A stretch of 64,000 nt of DNA, taken from assembly GCA_013398955.1 (NCBI GenBank), contig VWPU01006147.1, forward strand, positions 32,751 through 96,750, in the 5' to 3' direction. The translations under genes were made by a program, and so were the position numbers. Below are positions 14,301-27,600 of this stretch, one piece after another. The notes under the pieces were generated by a model, which saw nothing but the letters and a program-made list of their open reading frames with translations, did not search any database and was not told the origin of the DNA. The stretch comes from Callaeas wilsoni (taxonomy: Eukaryota; Chordata; Aves; Passeriformes; Callaeidae). How positions within the stretch are numbered: position 1 is the stretch's first letter; every line of letters begins with the position of its first letter.

Positions 14301-16390
14301 CCCACTGCTACAGCTCTGCAGAAGTAGGTGGTGTTGGTGATAATGGATGGCAGAATCACTCTAAACATTGTAATCATGCTTCCAGAACTGCAGTACCTGA
14401 GAAGTGCAGGTAACACTAAGAATATCTTGTCAAGAAGACGCCAGTAAATTTAACAAAGATGCAACTTCAAAACTTTACTTTTTCAAAAGCAGAACACTGA
14501 ATCATCACAGAACCACTGGCAAAACCATTTTATAACTGCCAGAAGCTCTCATTAAACAGATGAAAACTGAAGAGTAGAACTAACAGCTGCTACTAACACT
14601 GATATGCCCAATATGAGGTTAGCTAGTAGTATTAAGAAAACATCACTCACCTTGTACAGCACCATTAGTAAGCACTGACTGAAATTCCCCTGTTGATGCA
14701 GATTATTACCACACAAACTCAATCAATCAGCTTGCATTTAAGTAATTAAAAGCTGGTGTTTAGACTTGCTAGTTGCAAGAGATCCAAAGCAGTCCCCACT
14801 AAGAGGACATTAAAACAATCTACACCATTCAACAGAAATCCTCAAGCATTCCTCACCACTCTGGTTTCTAAATCTTGCCGTTGCTGCCCACATTCAAAAG
14901 GACAGAAAGCAGCAAGTTTAAAAATAAAGACATAGAAGCAATTCCTTCTGTATCATTTACATTCTTCTAGGAGGAAGCCAAGGGAACCAGGAAGTTCCTC
15001 AAGCTGTTGGCAGAGATAATTACCTTGACTGATGAAAACTCCTCACTTGTTCATCAATCAGAAGATTCATACATGAACTTATGTGAGAATCTGGAAGAGA
15101 CCCTTGCAAGATTGATCATCCATCCTAAATTTCACCTGTCATCACAAACATACAGAGTTCTTCACTGTTACTGCCATGCCGGCAGGTGTGGTTTGGGCCA
15201 CTCTTCAAGTAAATTTCTTGCTCTGGAATACAGCACCAATCTCCACTGCAGTGACAAACATCATGGACTTGCAGCGTGTGCTAATACAGTACACGGCCAG
15301 GTTTTCCTAAAGACAGTTTTGCTGAATTTAGGGGTTTTCTACAATATAGTCCTGCCATGACAGCTCAGAAATGCTGGATGTTCTGTCAAGTACTGTCCTA
15401 AGAAGTCCAGATTATGTCATTAGCACACAGCATTAGCATTGTTCGTTGAGGAAATATCATAAAGACAAACAAAACAAGTTAAATATCTGCTTCTAGCCCT
15501 CCCATAAAGCAAGATTCTTACCTATTAAGAAAGGGAACAACTCCCCTGTCTGACAAGTTACCAACCCTTGTCACCTGCCCTCAGCTCTACACATGGAAAA
15601 AAGTCATTCAGAAAAGTCTGAAAGGTGCAGAGGTGCTCTGTGCTTGCCATCTTCCTGCTTCACTCTTTAATGCTCAAGCCTGGACAGACACTTGCTCTGT
15701 AGTCTCTTCTAAGTTCTAAGAGGCCTAGGCAAAGGAAACCAACTTCCTTCCCAGGCCTCGCTGGAGTCTTGTTGAAAAGTTATTTTATGCTTCTATCTTG
15801 TGTCTCCTCATGTTTCTACTTAGACCTTCCTAATGAGAGTATATCATGCTCCTTTCCTAAGGACAAATGCTAAAAATACATATTTTGTTGGCTTGTCATT
15901 TGAAGTTGCTGTGTCTGAAAATCAGCAGAAATAGATCTTACAGTAATAAAGGGAGATTTTGTTACAACAAAAATATAACAAGATATTCAAAACATCTGTT
16001 CACCTTACAATTCAGAGGCCTAACCAGGTAACAGTAATCCTCTGCAACAGAGAAGAGCTGTTCTGCAGTTAAGTATTTTGTAAGCAGACAGCATTTTTGA
16101 TACAACATATTAAATATTGAACTGAAAGACAGAAATTGCACTCAGAGGTACCATAATTACCTTTTCTCTCCACTGTGGTCCTCAGCCCCCAAGCTGCACT
16201 GCAAAGCCTCAGCCAGGTGACTGAAGAAGCCAGGGCTGGCAGCTGCTGGTGGCTGTGCCCCACAGACAGCCCACAGAGGGACAGAAGCTCCTTGCCCAGT
16301 CCCAACAGGCATTTGTTGGGCAGCAGAGTGGAATGCATCTCTGTTTTGCGTTTTCTGGTTTGAATGGTAATGTTCCTTTAGACTGGTAGG
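5335..16390. other. Non-coding unique sequence
   Basis: About 11 kb with no recognisable gene, RNA or repeat family. One open frame of 199 codons (13363-13962, plus strand) is longer than its surroundings would usually give, but it shows no domain or exon structure. Elsewhere open frames are short and on both strands. The stretch at 7.24-7.34 kb is locally GC-rich without matching any repeat I know. Confidence 0.55.
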
Positions 16391-16900
16391 AGAAATGGGT
16401 GTTAATGTCTTCACCGACGACTCGGTCTGAAAAACCAATCGGGTGCTGAGGGACAGCTGTGGGGGTCTGCACGAACATCAAGTCGCACAAGTTTGTTACA
16501 GAACCCAGACAGTTTGAACTTCCGAACTTTAAAGGAGGATAGCAGAAATGGGTCTGCACAAGTTTGTTGCGGAACTCAGACAATTTGAACTCCTGAAAGC
16601 GGAAAATGACCATACATGTTCAAGGGGGGATATGCAGTAGGCGGTTCGGGAAGGCTAGTACCTCAGCCAATGGGGAAACGAGGAGGGCAACAAGCGGCCA
16701 GGAGTTCACGACAAGCAGAATCTGCGGCCTCCAAAAACTTGAGACCCCAGAGGGGTGTAGCCCAGGGGGCTCTGTCCCTTTATTCGAAACAAGTTGGAGA
16801 ACTTCTGTCTCCTTTATGGACCCTGGCTTTTCAGAGTGTGATTTTCCACACAATGCTATAGCGGAAGGTGAATATTCTAAGTATGCAATGCAGCCCAAAT
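16391..16900. mobile_element. Probable solitary retroviral LTR, boundaries unresolved
   Basis: This block is much richer in CpG and GC than both flanks and contains an imperfect tandem duplication of about 71 bp (16485-16626). Both are typical of an LTR U3 region. CCAAT boxes sit on the plus strand at 16435-16439 and 16667-16671. A degenerate poly(A)-signal-like site near 16785 would leave a short R/U5 ending near the CA steps at about 16850-16905. Read the other way, AATAAA lies at 16783-16778, but its U5 would be far too long, so plus is preferred though not certain. I could not find convincing TG...CA ends with a target duplication; a 4-bp TGAA match (16361-16364, and after 16905) is likely by chance. 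It has no gag, pol or env sequence, so it would be a solo LTR. The alternative is another CpG-rich repeat or a fragment of a promoter. Confidence 0.5.
16485..16626. repeat. Imperfect tandem duplication, about 71 bp x 2
   Basis: The stretch starting GCACAAGTTTGTT at 16485 recurs at 16556. The two copies share blocks such as CAGAC.TTTGAACT with scattered substitutions and small gaps. Duplicated units of this size are common in retroviral U3 enhancers. It lies inside the probable LTR. Confidence 0.65.
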
Positions 16901-18356
16901 CCCATGAAAACAGTAATGCTGATATTTTACAACCCATGAAGTAGTACATCTACAGCAATGCCTCTCTTAGGAGGGAGAATGGAAGAGCACAGGAATTATT
17001 CCTGAACAATAAGCAAAGATCTTTGATGCCTGACTTGCCTGTTAGCACACCACCAGGAGGGGCAGGTCCATTTGCTGCTTGAAGAGCCTCAGAAGGGGGT
17101 GCAGCCCTGGCCCTGCCTTGAGGATACCAGCTCCCGGCACTGAGGGCCAGACATGGCCATTTGAACTTACAGCTATTTATGTGCCGTCACTCTCACAAAG
17201 TCAACTCAGCTCCACAGAAGCTGAGATCCAGATCGCAGCCACATTCTTGTACATGTCAGAGGATGGTGAAGGCCAGCTGCTCCCCGAAGGGTGCAGAGCA
17301 GCAGTGTCCATGCCTGGGCAGAGATACAGCTGTGGCTGAGCAGCAGAAAGGCACAGCTCCAAAGAGCTCCAGGCAGGAGTAAAGACCCCAGGCCGAGCTC
17401 CAACGGCTCCCTCACAGCCATGGGCAGAAGGTGGGGAGGCCCCAGGTGAGGCTTATCAGGACAATCAAGGGCTGTCAGGTGCCCGATGGAGAACCACCAC
17501 TTATCTCACAGAGCATTAGCTGTGCGGATGCTCTCCCACACCCAGAAAGAAGGTATGAGCTGTTCCTAAAACCCCTTGTTCTCACTGCTACCGAACCAGC
17601 TCAGAGTTTCACTGTTGACAAACATGTCTATAGCAGACCATGCACTTTCCTACCATATTTTCAGCCTGCTTAAGAATTCACTGCCCATTGTATTTTGGCA
17701 TCCTAAACTGAACAAACTCCAAACTGAGTAGCAACAGTCTTTTGTGTGTGTCTGAAGTCATGCTTTAAGCCAGTTCTTGCTTCATTTGAAGTGATTCTCT
17801 TTTCTCTAAATCCCTCTGGGAGTAACAAGCTTTCTGCCTTTGAGCCATCTGAACTTAGGGGTACACACATAGTTGTGTTCCTCACCTTCCCCAGCCACAG
17901 GAGCACGGGCAGCAGCTTTAGGCACTTGCTTGGCTTGGGAGGGGGCCCAGCCCCAGCATCCACTAATTGCCTACAAAGAAAGTAGGTTGTGAACGAAAGT
18001 GTGACAGGCACCATCACACAGGGTGATGAGAAGGAACTGTGGCAGTAGAGAAAGCACAAGGATATAAATGTGGATAATTGGAATGATTTAATTTGCTAAT
18101 GTTGCATAAGAGGCATAATTAGTTCAGTAACAGAGAGAGCAGCAGAGGAATCAGACTAGTAATCACAAATAATTACGTGCCAATTACACATAGTAAGGGG
18201 GTTTTGTTGTTATTGAATGGACAGAATTTGGGAACTAGACCAAATAACAGACCTCACAATCTCTGTTTCAGTCACTTTTTCTTTCCTAAAGCAGCAAAGC
18301 CTCTCTACCTTTTCTGTGGTAAAAAAAAGGAAAAAACAAAACCTAAGAAAAACCAA
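16901..18356. other. Non-coding sequence
   Basis: No recognisable gene or repeat. 17.05-17.45 kb is locally GC-rich with several overlapping open frames on both strands, which is expected from composition alone. Confidence 0.5.
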
Positions 18357-18602
18357 GATGTGATGTGCATCCAAATTGGTCAATGTTCTTATCAGGAAAG
18401 ATAGACTTCTAGCGTCTTTCCAAAGCTCCCTTTCTGTAGCCAAAATCTTTGTCTTGTCCACACTGTCAATACCATCTGCCAGCAGCCTCCTCAGCTCATA
18501 AGCCATCTGCCAGCCATTGACCTAGAGCTTTGCATGCTCTCACTGCCATGCTTGCCTAAGCTTCTGCATTTCCACATCTCTCACTAGCCTCCTACCCTGC
18601 TC
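18357..18602 (-). pseudogene. Coding-like relic with in-frame stops (unassigned)
   Basis: One minus-strand frame reads as a plausible, charged, helix-prone protein over about 80 codons. It includes RDVEMQKLRQAWQ, then a TGA (18542-18540), EHAKL, a TAG (18524-18522), then MAYELRRLLADGIDSVDKTK and ILATERELWKDARSLS. The alternation of leucines with Glu, Lys and Arg looks like a coiled coil. Protein-like text continuing in one frame on both sides of two stops suggests a decayed exon or processed-gene fragment rather than a live gene. I cannot name the family. No poly(A) tail or target duplication was seen, so retroposition is not shown. Chance is a real alternative. Confidence 0.25.
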
Positions 18603-21600
18603 TCACACATCCTCCCAGAAGAACTGATCCAGACAAATATTACTAAGCCAACAAGAATGGAAGGGGTTGAATACTGGTTGTCTTTCCTGTGAAAAATGCC
18701 CCCTTTTAATTTTTTTTTCTGATTACTTCCTAGGTAAAAAAAATGTAGAGGCTTTGAGTTATTCTGCAATAAAAAAACCAAAGCAGCAGTGGAATTCAAC
18801 ACAGAGTATAAATTAGTTTATTTAAATAGACTATTTCTTCTTAATTACAAAATTAAAATAAAAATCAAGAAAATTGAGACCTGTATTTTATTATCAATGA
18901 CACTAGTCACAGATTTATCCTCATATCTGACAGTCTTTAGCTGAGGGAAACTATTACTGCCTTGAGTTCTAAGTTGGACACTCTAGTTTACTGCCATTAG
19001 ATAGAGTTATTATAACAAACTAAGAAAACAATGTATATAAAGAAGAACAATGCTGCCACCACCACTGGAGTTTGAAACTCATGTTTACTGAGGTAAATTT
19101 TTGTCCAAATCTGAAATTATGTACTTAGGAATATGAAAACAGCTTTGTGTCTTTCAAGTGTGCACAGAAGAGAAGGACATCCCTGACAGCCTCCACTCAG
19201 ATTCCCACACATCCATAACTGCACAGAATGAGATTCCCTATATTGTGCCCAAATGAAAAAAGGGCCATCTTTCAGTTGCAGATAACACACTACTACTATG
19301 AAAGTCAGCATCTGGAAATCCAGATCATGATTGTTTTTCCTAATGTAAGAAAGTATCAAGTACCCGTTTCCTCAGGAATCTCTTAGACTGTAGCAGAAAA
19401 CATCACCATTCCCACAGAAACTGGTTCACTGGATCAGTTTGGAAACAGCCCTTCTAATACTAGTTTTCCTTGCCAGAGGTTTCTTGAAACTAATTTTTAA
19501 ACAAAGTTTTAACATTTAAGTGTGTGTTGCTCTTACCCTTTACTGAGAGAACATTTTAGGCAGCATTCAGTTTCTCTCCAGCACTGTAGCACATCAACTC
19601 TTGAAGGTTTTGAACAAAGATGTTACAGTAATTTTTCTTAGAAATAGGAACAAGCATAAGAGCAACATGACACAACTGAAGAAAGCCTATTTTGCAGCAG
19701 AAATATTAAAAAGCAATTTAGTCCCCAGTTGCTAGCCTGCACGAATTTATTATCTACTCACAAATGCATGCTGCTGATGTAACCTCATAGGGGTTCACAT
19801 CCCTGAATCTTCAGTAAAATTAATTAGGCCAGTATAATATATGGTCTGGTTCTTTTGTTAATTTACCTCATTTGTGTGACTTTCTGAGGATATGTTTGTT
19901 ACATGTTTCCTTGTAGAATTGCAGAGATTAAGCTGCTTTGTTACCATGAGATAGGGGCAGAGGAATATTGTTTCTTATCAAACCAGATGACAAAGCAGGG
20001 GCACAGCCTGTGCTGTGCTGCAGCCTCTCCCCTGTCCTGGAATCTCTCAATACAGTTAAGTGGCTTCCGGGGTGTGCACCCGAGAGCCGCAGAGGTGCTG
20101 CAGGGCTGGGCAGAGGCATCTCAGAGGGAACAGAATCTTTTCTGCTCCTTCCAAATCTACCTACACATTCCACATTGCAGGGACACCACAAGGTCTTTCC
20201 TGCATTGAGGGAGCCTGAAGATTATCTCCTTTCTCCTTCAAAAGATGCCTCATTTGGGAAATTTCAGATATATATGCATGAATAATAAATTTAGGGAACA
20301 TGATGCAAGTTTGTGGGGGAAATACACAACTCTAAGTGTCCTGTACCTATTTGCCAGCCTCCCAGTCCCATGCCACAGTGCAGTCAGGGCACCAGGAAGC
20401 AATCCCTCTGTGTGTACCCAGCCCAAGGAGCCATCTTCTCTGTATCTCTTCCCTCTCTCTACAAAGGCACATCCATGCAGCATGTCCAAAACAAAAATCT
20501 CTAACCATTTCTTCACCAACCTTCCCCTCCCCTCAGAGCTGCACAACACTCCTCTGGGCTGCCTGATCCACAGCTATGCTGCATCATTTAACTGCTCCCT
20601 TAGCTCAAGGTTCACTTCCCACATTTTATTTAGTAAAACAGGGAATCAGTGTCACTGGGGCTTTATTTGAGCTTTCTTGGAACTTACATTGCAAGTTTCC
20701 TGGAATACACTTGCTTTAAAAACTGGGTCTGATTTCTACCCCACATTCCCTTTTCAGATGTAAAGATGTTCCATGTTGAATTTTTTCCCATTTTTCCTCT
20801 GGGGAAGTGCTGACAGGACAGCTTGGTAGGCTTTATGCCATTCTGTTTGCAAAGCTGTTGTGATGCTTTTAATTTTTTTTTACGTATTTTCCTTTAGAGA
20901 TTGCTTGCTTTTTCTCCCTCTGATACAAGGAAATACCTATCTATAAGAATTCCCTGGGAGAACCAAGAAAGCAGAATTAGAGGGGCAGAAACCTCATTTG
21001 CGACACTGAAGAGAAACAGAAAGTCCCTTGGCCCTTCACTGCTCTGCAGCAGGAGCTCTGGTTCAGTTGGTTCATGGGCTGTTTCGGCCACTGGGAAGTG
21101 CATGAATTAATCACCACCCTGAGTTCATCAGATTTTTATTCCATACGTCTCCCTTTTGTCCTGTGGCAAGTCACAAACATCTCCTCCATCTTCTGCAGAG
21201 AGTATGTTGCTTATGTGTCCCTAAGGATCACAACTATGGCCCTTATGTTGCTCTTGGGTGCATGAAATGTTTCAGGCATTCGACCCCAAGTAAGCTCAGA
21301 TAATGGAACTCAGATATTGAAAAGGAATGAAAAACCCAAATTATGCAAATCCACTCCACCGAGTAATTTACAACTCCTCCTTCTGTAGCCTCGTTGGCAG
21401 TTGCAGTTTTCCTGTGTGTAGGGGAGGAGGAACAGGTTTAATTAAAGGAGGTTGCCATGCTTAAGTATCTACATTTGTTGAAGGCAGGCAGTGATCAATG
21501 TATGAGGAGCTGCAGGGTGACCCACAACATCTCATGGGCCTCAGTTTCCTGCCTGTTGTTTCTCTGCTGATGTTTTGCTAAATAAGTCAGTGTCAATCTG

Positions 21601-24600
21601 ATTTATCTGCTGCTAAGGGAGTTATACAATAAATAAACTGACATGTTTGATTGTTCCACAGATAGAACCAAAACAAGTGCCACATTGGTTCTATCATACC
21701 CTTTAATAAGCAGGTTTGAGTGCCCCAGAAATTTGTTTTCATCATGAAAACTACTTGAAAGGCTCCCTTTCTCGTGTTATAAAACAGCAGCATATTCAAA
21801 TCTTCTCCATATCTTCATTTAATATGGACAATTTCTTTACTACTTCATTGTAAAAAGATTAGGGGAAATAATCTGTAAAGCATGTCAGAGCCTTTCTTTC
21901 CATCCGCTCAATAGAGAGATGCCTTGATGCCCCTTGTAGCCCACTGCCTGGCTGCACAGCAGTTCCCCTGTGGGCAACTGTTCCTTCTGTGGACAAACCC
22001 AAAGAGTGACCCTCCAGCAGGTCAGTGCTCTGCAGGTTCCAGTGCAAGAATCTGCCTGGGAACTTTCCTTTGCCCACCATAACTTCTTGTCTATATTCAA
22101 CATACAACTCAGGATTCAATGTACCTATACAGAAGGGAATCTGCACCTTAATGAATTAAGGGCTTTTAGGGCTTTTTAACAGGCTATTAAAGCTTGCAAT
22201 TTGACACACAAAAGCCTACAGGTTATTAAAGTCTACATTAGTTTTGCAAAAAGTACTAGTCATGCAGGCAAAAAGGTTTTTTCAAAGTGTATTACAACAG
22301 CCGTTTCTCCCCACTGTCACCTGTGGGTCAGTGTATCAGCTCTTCACTTACATTTTCCAAAATTGCTTTGGAGGCCTTCTTTCACTGGGTGTTTGAACAT
22401 GATAAAATACTGTGCCTTTGTGCCAAACTCCCCATGATTTCCAAAAAGATCCAAAAATACTCCTCAAAACACTTCAGAGCACAAGGGTAACTAAAATAAG
22501 ATACAGACCTGGTATAATCTGAAGGGGTTGCTGGTTAGTGTCAGAGAAACAGTGTGTCACTTCAGCTTCCCCTGCTTTGTGAGAGATTTTGCTTTTGCAA
22601 AGGACTTTTGTAAGGGCTGCAGCCCCAATGAAGCAAGGCTTCACTCCCAGCTCTGGCTTTGGCCAGGGAAGCAGCACACACACTGAATTCCAACAAAAGC
22701 CTTTAGCGTCACTGTCAGTGTTCCTCCTTTAGGAAGCTGAAGCCTCCCTCCAACATTCCCTCAGCTAACATCTACCTGAAGCTTTAGAAGAAAAAGACAG
22801 ACATATCAGGTTTTACAGTGACAAATGTCACGCATTTCTCTCACATGCAACAAAGGAAATGTTTAGAGAGCACTTAAGCTCAGAGAAAAAAGTTGCAATT
22901 AGAACATCTAGTGTTAAATCCTAGAGTAAGGCAAAGAGCTCCCCAGGAAATTCAATGCAAGCCATGTGATACAGAAGTGTGAGCAAGTGAAGGGAATGCC
23001 ATTCTTTTTGTCAAAATGCAATCAAAATGATAAAAAAGACAAATAGCAAAACTATTTCTGATTCTGTCTACTTGGGACCAGAAGCAGCAGGAAGCTGAGT
23101 GACACAGGGGAAGTGCCACTCAGGGACAAACCCCACCAGCCCAAGCTCAGCCCCAAATCAGCAAGGGACACACAGACTCTCAAGTCAGGTGTTGGCACAG
23201 GCAGCCTGGCTTTGTCAAGCACACAGAGGCTTGCAGAGGAAAAGCACTGAGAGAAAAGAACACTAACTTGAGACCAGATTTGAAGATTTGATTCAAGTGA
23301 GAACCGTTTCCCTCTTCAGAAAAAAAGAGACAAAAGAAATACCCTTCTGTAACTGTACTCTTTTTGCTTGAGAAATCTCTTTTTTTTCCCGGAGAAACAA
23401 GTCTGTGTGGTAGCTGTCTAAACAAAGAAGTTGGAGCTAAGCACATAATGTGATGAAATTGGCCCCCTGTGAAAAAAATAACCAGTCTATTTATTTTAAA
23501 ATTGAATTTAATACTATTTTTATGGAATAAAAAGCTAGAAAATTAATTACGAAGCATAAATAGGAGAATTTCCCTGCTCAATAAATTTACTTTGATTTAC
23601 AGCTCTCAGGTAAATCATAGGTTTTGCTTTCATGACACAAAGCTGCTTAGTGCTTTTGGTGCAACTCCTCATGGAAATACAACAGTTGGTTCCCACATGT
23701 ACGTCTATATGAATTTAAAATTCTCTTTCTGTAAACATTCTTCCTAGTAAAACTGGCTCACCAGCATGCTCACATAAAGATGAGCTGTGAGAGAATTGCA
23801 ATTTCAATATCTGGATTGGGATCTGCAATACATAAAAAGGGCAAACCAGATTTATTATATTCACTGTGAATAAAGTCATTTGAAGGAATAACAGCTTTAT
23901 GTTTATTCAAACATAACTGAACCCATTATTCTTCAACTGTCAACAAAAACATAGAAATAGTTCTCTGCTCCATGGGGTAAAATGCTCAGAAGTTTTCATT
24001 TGAACTAAATGACTAAATTACATTCTGGCTAAAAACAAGGGTGATATATGATATAAATCACCTGCTAGGGCCACAGTCAGCATGACAAAGTTGGACTGGG
24101 CATGGAGAGATTTTATCGACGAATTTTCACACTTAACATTTAAGAAATATTCTATTGAGACCTCTACATGCCCAAAACTGACCTGTTAAAACCAATTTCT
24201 TGTATCTTTTTACCCTACTCCACTTTTCATCCACTGTCTCAGACAAGCTCCTGTAATGGCAGTCTTCTATCCAAAGCCAAATCCTACCCTTGCAAGGCTA
24301 AACTAAAAAGCACACTAAACAAAACTCACCTCCAGCTCTTTGCCTGGACTTTCTGTGTTCCTTCCACCTTCCTGCTTAGGTCTCACTCTTAGTATCCTCT
24401 TCTCTGGGCCTCAAACTTGGGAGTCTTTCCTGGACCTTTGAAACTTTTCTGTTTTACTCTTTCCCTGGCACTGTCATTAGATAGCTTCCATACAGATGTG
24501 ACTTTTCCCTGGAAAGTAATATGGAGCAATTCCTACCACAATCCTCCTTTTCCATCCTTCTCCTTCAGCTGTACTATGATCTTTTGTCCTACAAGGCAAA

Positions 24601-27600
24601 AAGAAGTAGTGGGAGTGATGAAGGTCTTAAGCTGCATCCCACTAAGTGCTCCTCTAACTTCTCTTCAAAGAAGTTGTTTGGCAAAAGACAAAAAGTAACA
24701 TCTTGTGTATTTTCACAAGCTTTCAAAAATAGAGAAAAAAATACTTTCCCTGACGAGTAGCAAGTGAGGAAGCTTCTGGAAGTCAGTGCATCCACAAAGG
24801 GCAGTAAGTGAAGAAAGCTTTGCAGGAACAACAAACAGCTAAAAATCAAAGAGCATTTGAAAAGAAAAGACTTCTTTGTTGTCCAAGTCTCCACCCACCT
24901 CAAAATCTTTAATCATTAATATAATGAAAATCTCTGCTGTTTCAAGGAACTGACTACTCCAGTTGGCCAAAAGGGAGAAGTTGATATGAGCAGACAGTAA
25001 AAACTGTAGGTGCCCTAGGAAAGACGGATTACCAAGAATTTATTATGGTAATTTTTTTTCTCTAAGTCACAGCAACAAATCTACATTTTTAGATTGAGCA
25101 CTCGTGTATGTCTTATGCTCAGAATATGTCAGGTTGAAACACCCAAAACACATAAATTAAAAGCCATAAAGTGACATCATTGATTTAAGAACCTGAGGGG
25201 CAAAACTGTGCTGTTATAAAAAACCCCACCACTACTTACTGTCTTCAAATGTGAAATTGAGATAGACAGATATATATATATATATATAGTCATTTACTGT
25301 AAACTTTCCTTGAATCAGCTATAATAAACAACTGGAGAAATATACAAGGGATTTGAGAATGTGTGTAAAATAGAAGGCTGCAAGAAAGAAAAAGAGAGTA
25401 TTATAAAGGCTGAGTAAAAGAAAAATTCCAAAAAGAAGATGACTGTGGTCATTGGTTCTCAACCATTAGCCAGCACCCTATTCAGACTGTTAAGATCATG
25501 CAGGGACCTGTAGGGGACTGTTGTTTCTGTTTATCAGTGGTCATACTCCCAACAACTTCAATGGGAGGATTTTTCTCTTGGCAGTAGAAGATTTATTTCT
25601 CTCATTAGCCTGCTAGTGCAAAAAGAGTCCAGTCAATATGAATATACAGATACATTCAAAACAGATGCTCTCAAGGATCTCTATTAATCAAAAAATTCAC
25701 TGCTACTTTAAAAAGATTCATCATTGTTTTCAGAGCTGAACAAATAATTCATGAGTAACTTACTCACTAAATTCAGCCTACTTTGGTTCAAAGATTATCA
25801 ATGTGAAGATCATGATTTCCTCAAATATATTCATGTTTGAAGGCGATGAATATGTTAGCACATAGTTTGCTCTGTGGATCCTGATAATCCAACTGTAAAC
25901 TGTATTCTTTGCTGCGATTTGTCAAAGTAATCAGATGGCACTTGGTGTTTGATCAGTGAGTGTGAAGGTACTGACAAACAACCAAGATCATTCCCATGTT
26001 TGTGTCCATAACGCTGTAACACTCAATCTGAGAACTCAGAAGCTGGAACATGAAAAGTAAAAATGGCATCAAAATGGAAAACAAATTTATTTTAAAACAT
26101 ATACACTTTACAGAGAAGCAAAGTGTATGGCTCAGAAAGAAATGTTACATGCAAATTTCAGACACCTTTTTTGCTCTCCAAATTTACTTTAGATAGGTAT
26201 TGAAGACAATATATGTGGTTTACTCTATTACAACTGTAACACTACTTATCTTCAAATTAGAAAGCTCAAAAGTGCAAAAGGAGCCTCCAGTTATGTCTGT
26301 GGCTATGCAAACCTTCAGCTTAATTATGCTGTATTTCTATAACAAACTTTAAAACCGTTTCCAGGTCTAGTCTTTTATCAGTTTAATCGAACACATTTTA
26401 ATTCAGGTGATACAGCTCCTGTGAAGAAGCTGTGACCCAGAGACCAAAGAGCAAAGAACTATTTTTATAGCTCTTAAAGAATGGCTATAGTGATATCAGT
26501 GTAAAATCCCTAACAAAAAACTATAGTCACAGAACTACCCCTTTTATTATACACTTCCAAGTCTTTAAATAGAAAAAAGAACAGATGCCAAAGCAGAGCC
26601 ATATGTTTTAAATGTAGCTGTATACAAGCATGATTTTATTTTTTCTGACAGAAAATCTATAACTTGAGTGGGAACTTGCTGAGTGGAATCCTCAATGCCA
26701 TATTTCTGGCTAAAGAAATAAATTCCCTATAGAATATGTCAAAGTCTGAACTGAGAGATTGAGACATTTTGATAACAATTCAATACTTGTCTCAAAGCAT
26801 CCAATTGCTTTGAAGTAATTGGTGGAAGGAGACAAACTGTTAATACTGGATTTATTTGGCAGAGCTTGTGTCTTACACTACAAACAACCACTAGCTCCCC
26901 TTAAACTGTTGCAGGTAGCATGCATTTAAATCAATGGTTGCAGTCCAAACTAGCCCTCTAGTGCAACAGCCCAATAAGCCTGTCACTACTTTAAAAAAGC
27001 CATCTTTTCTGAATGTAGATGGTGGGAAAGAAAATGGTTAATCAGATCTCAAATGTCCCAGCAAGTTCCTGTGCTGGCTACAAAAAATACATTTTCTCCA
27101 AGTTCTTATGTCACTAGATCAACTTCAAAGGTGTAATGAACACACTGATGCCTACGGTCAACAAACCTCCCTGATGCACCTCTGAACATAAGTCTGTATC
27201 TTTAAATTTGAGCACTCTTCATGTAATTTGTAACTGAGGTTGCTCATCTCTCCTAGGTTTTATAGCCACTCTTAGCTCTGGATCCCTGATCTAGAGCCAG
27301 GAGTCTCCTAGGAGCTGGAACATTGCAGAAAAATTCTGGTTGCATGTGAAAAATAGCCACAAATTAAACACAGAAAAATTCATTCAGAAAATATTTTCAG
27401 AAGATTAAGGGTATGGACACAGAAATAAGAATATAAAGCCTAATGCATACACCAGGAGCAAATACCGCTGCACCAGCTGCGTTTATTTGCAAGAAATCAA
27501 CAGGCTGTATATTGAAAAGTCCATCTGACAGATTAACAAATTCAGCATGGATTTGTCCAGAGTTAAATCTCTCACTGGTCCAATGGTGCTAAATTGCTTT

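Noticed and set aside
16209..16613. 134-codon minus-strand open frame
   Set aside because: It overlaps other frames on both strands and the probable LTR; it contains no recognisable domain.
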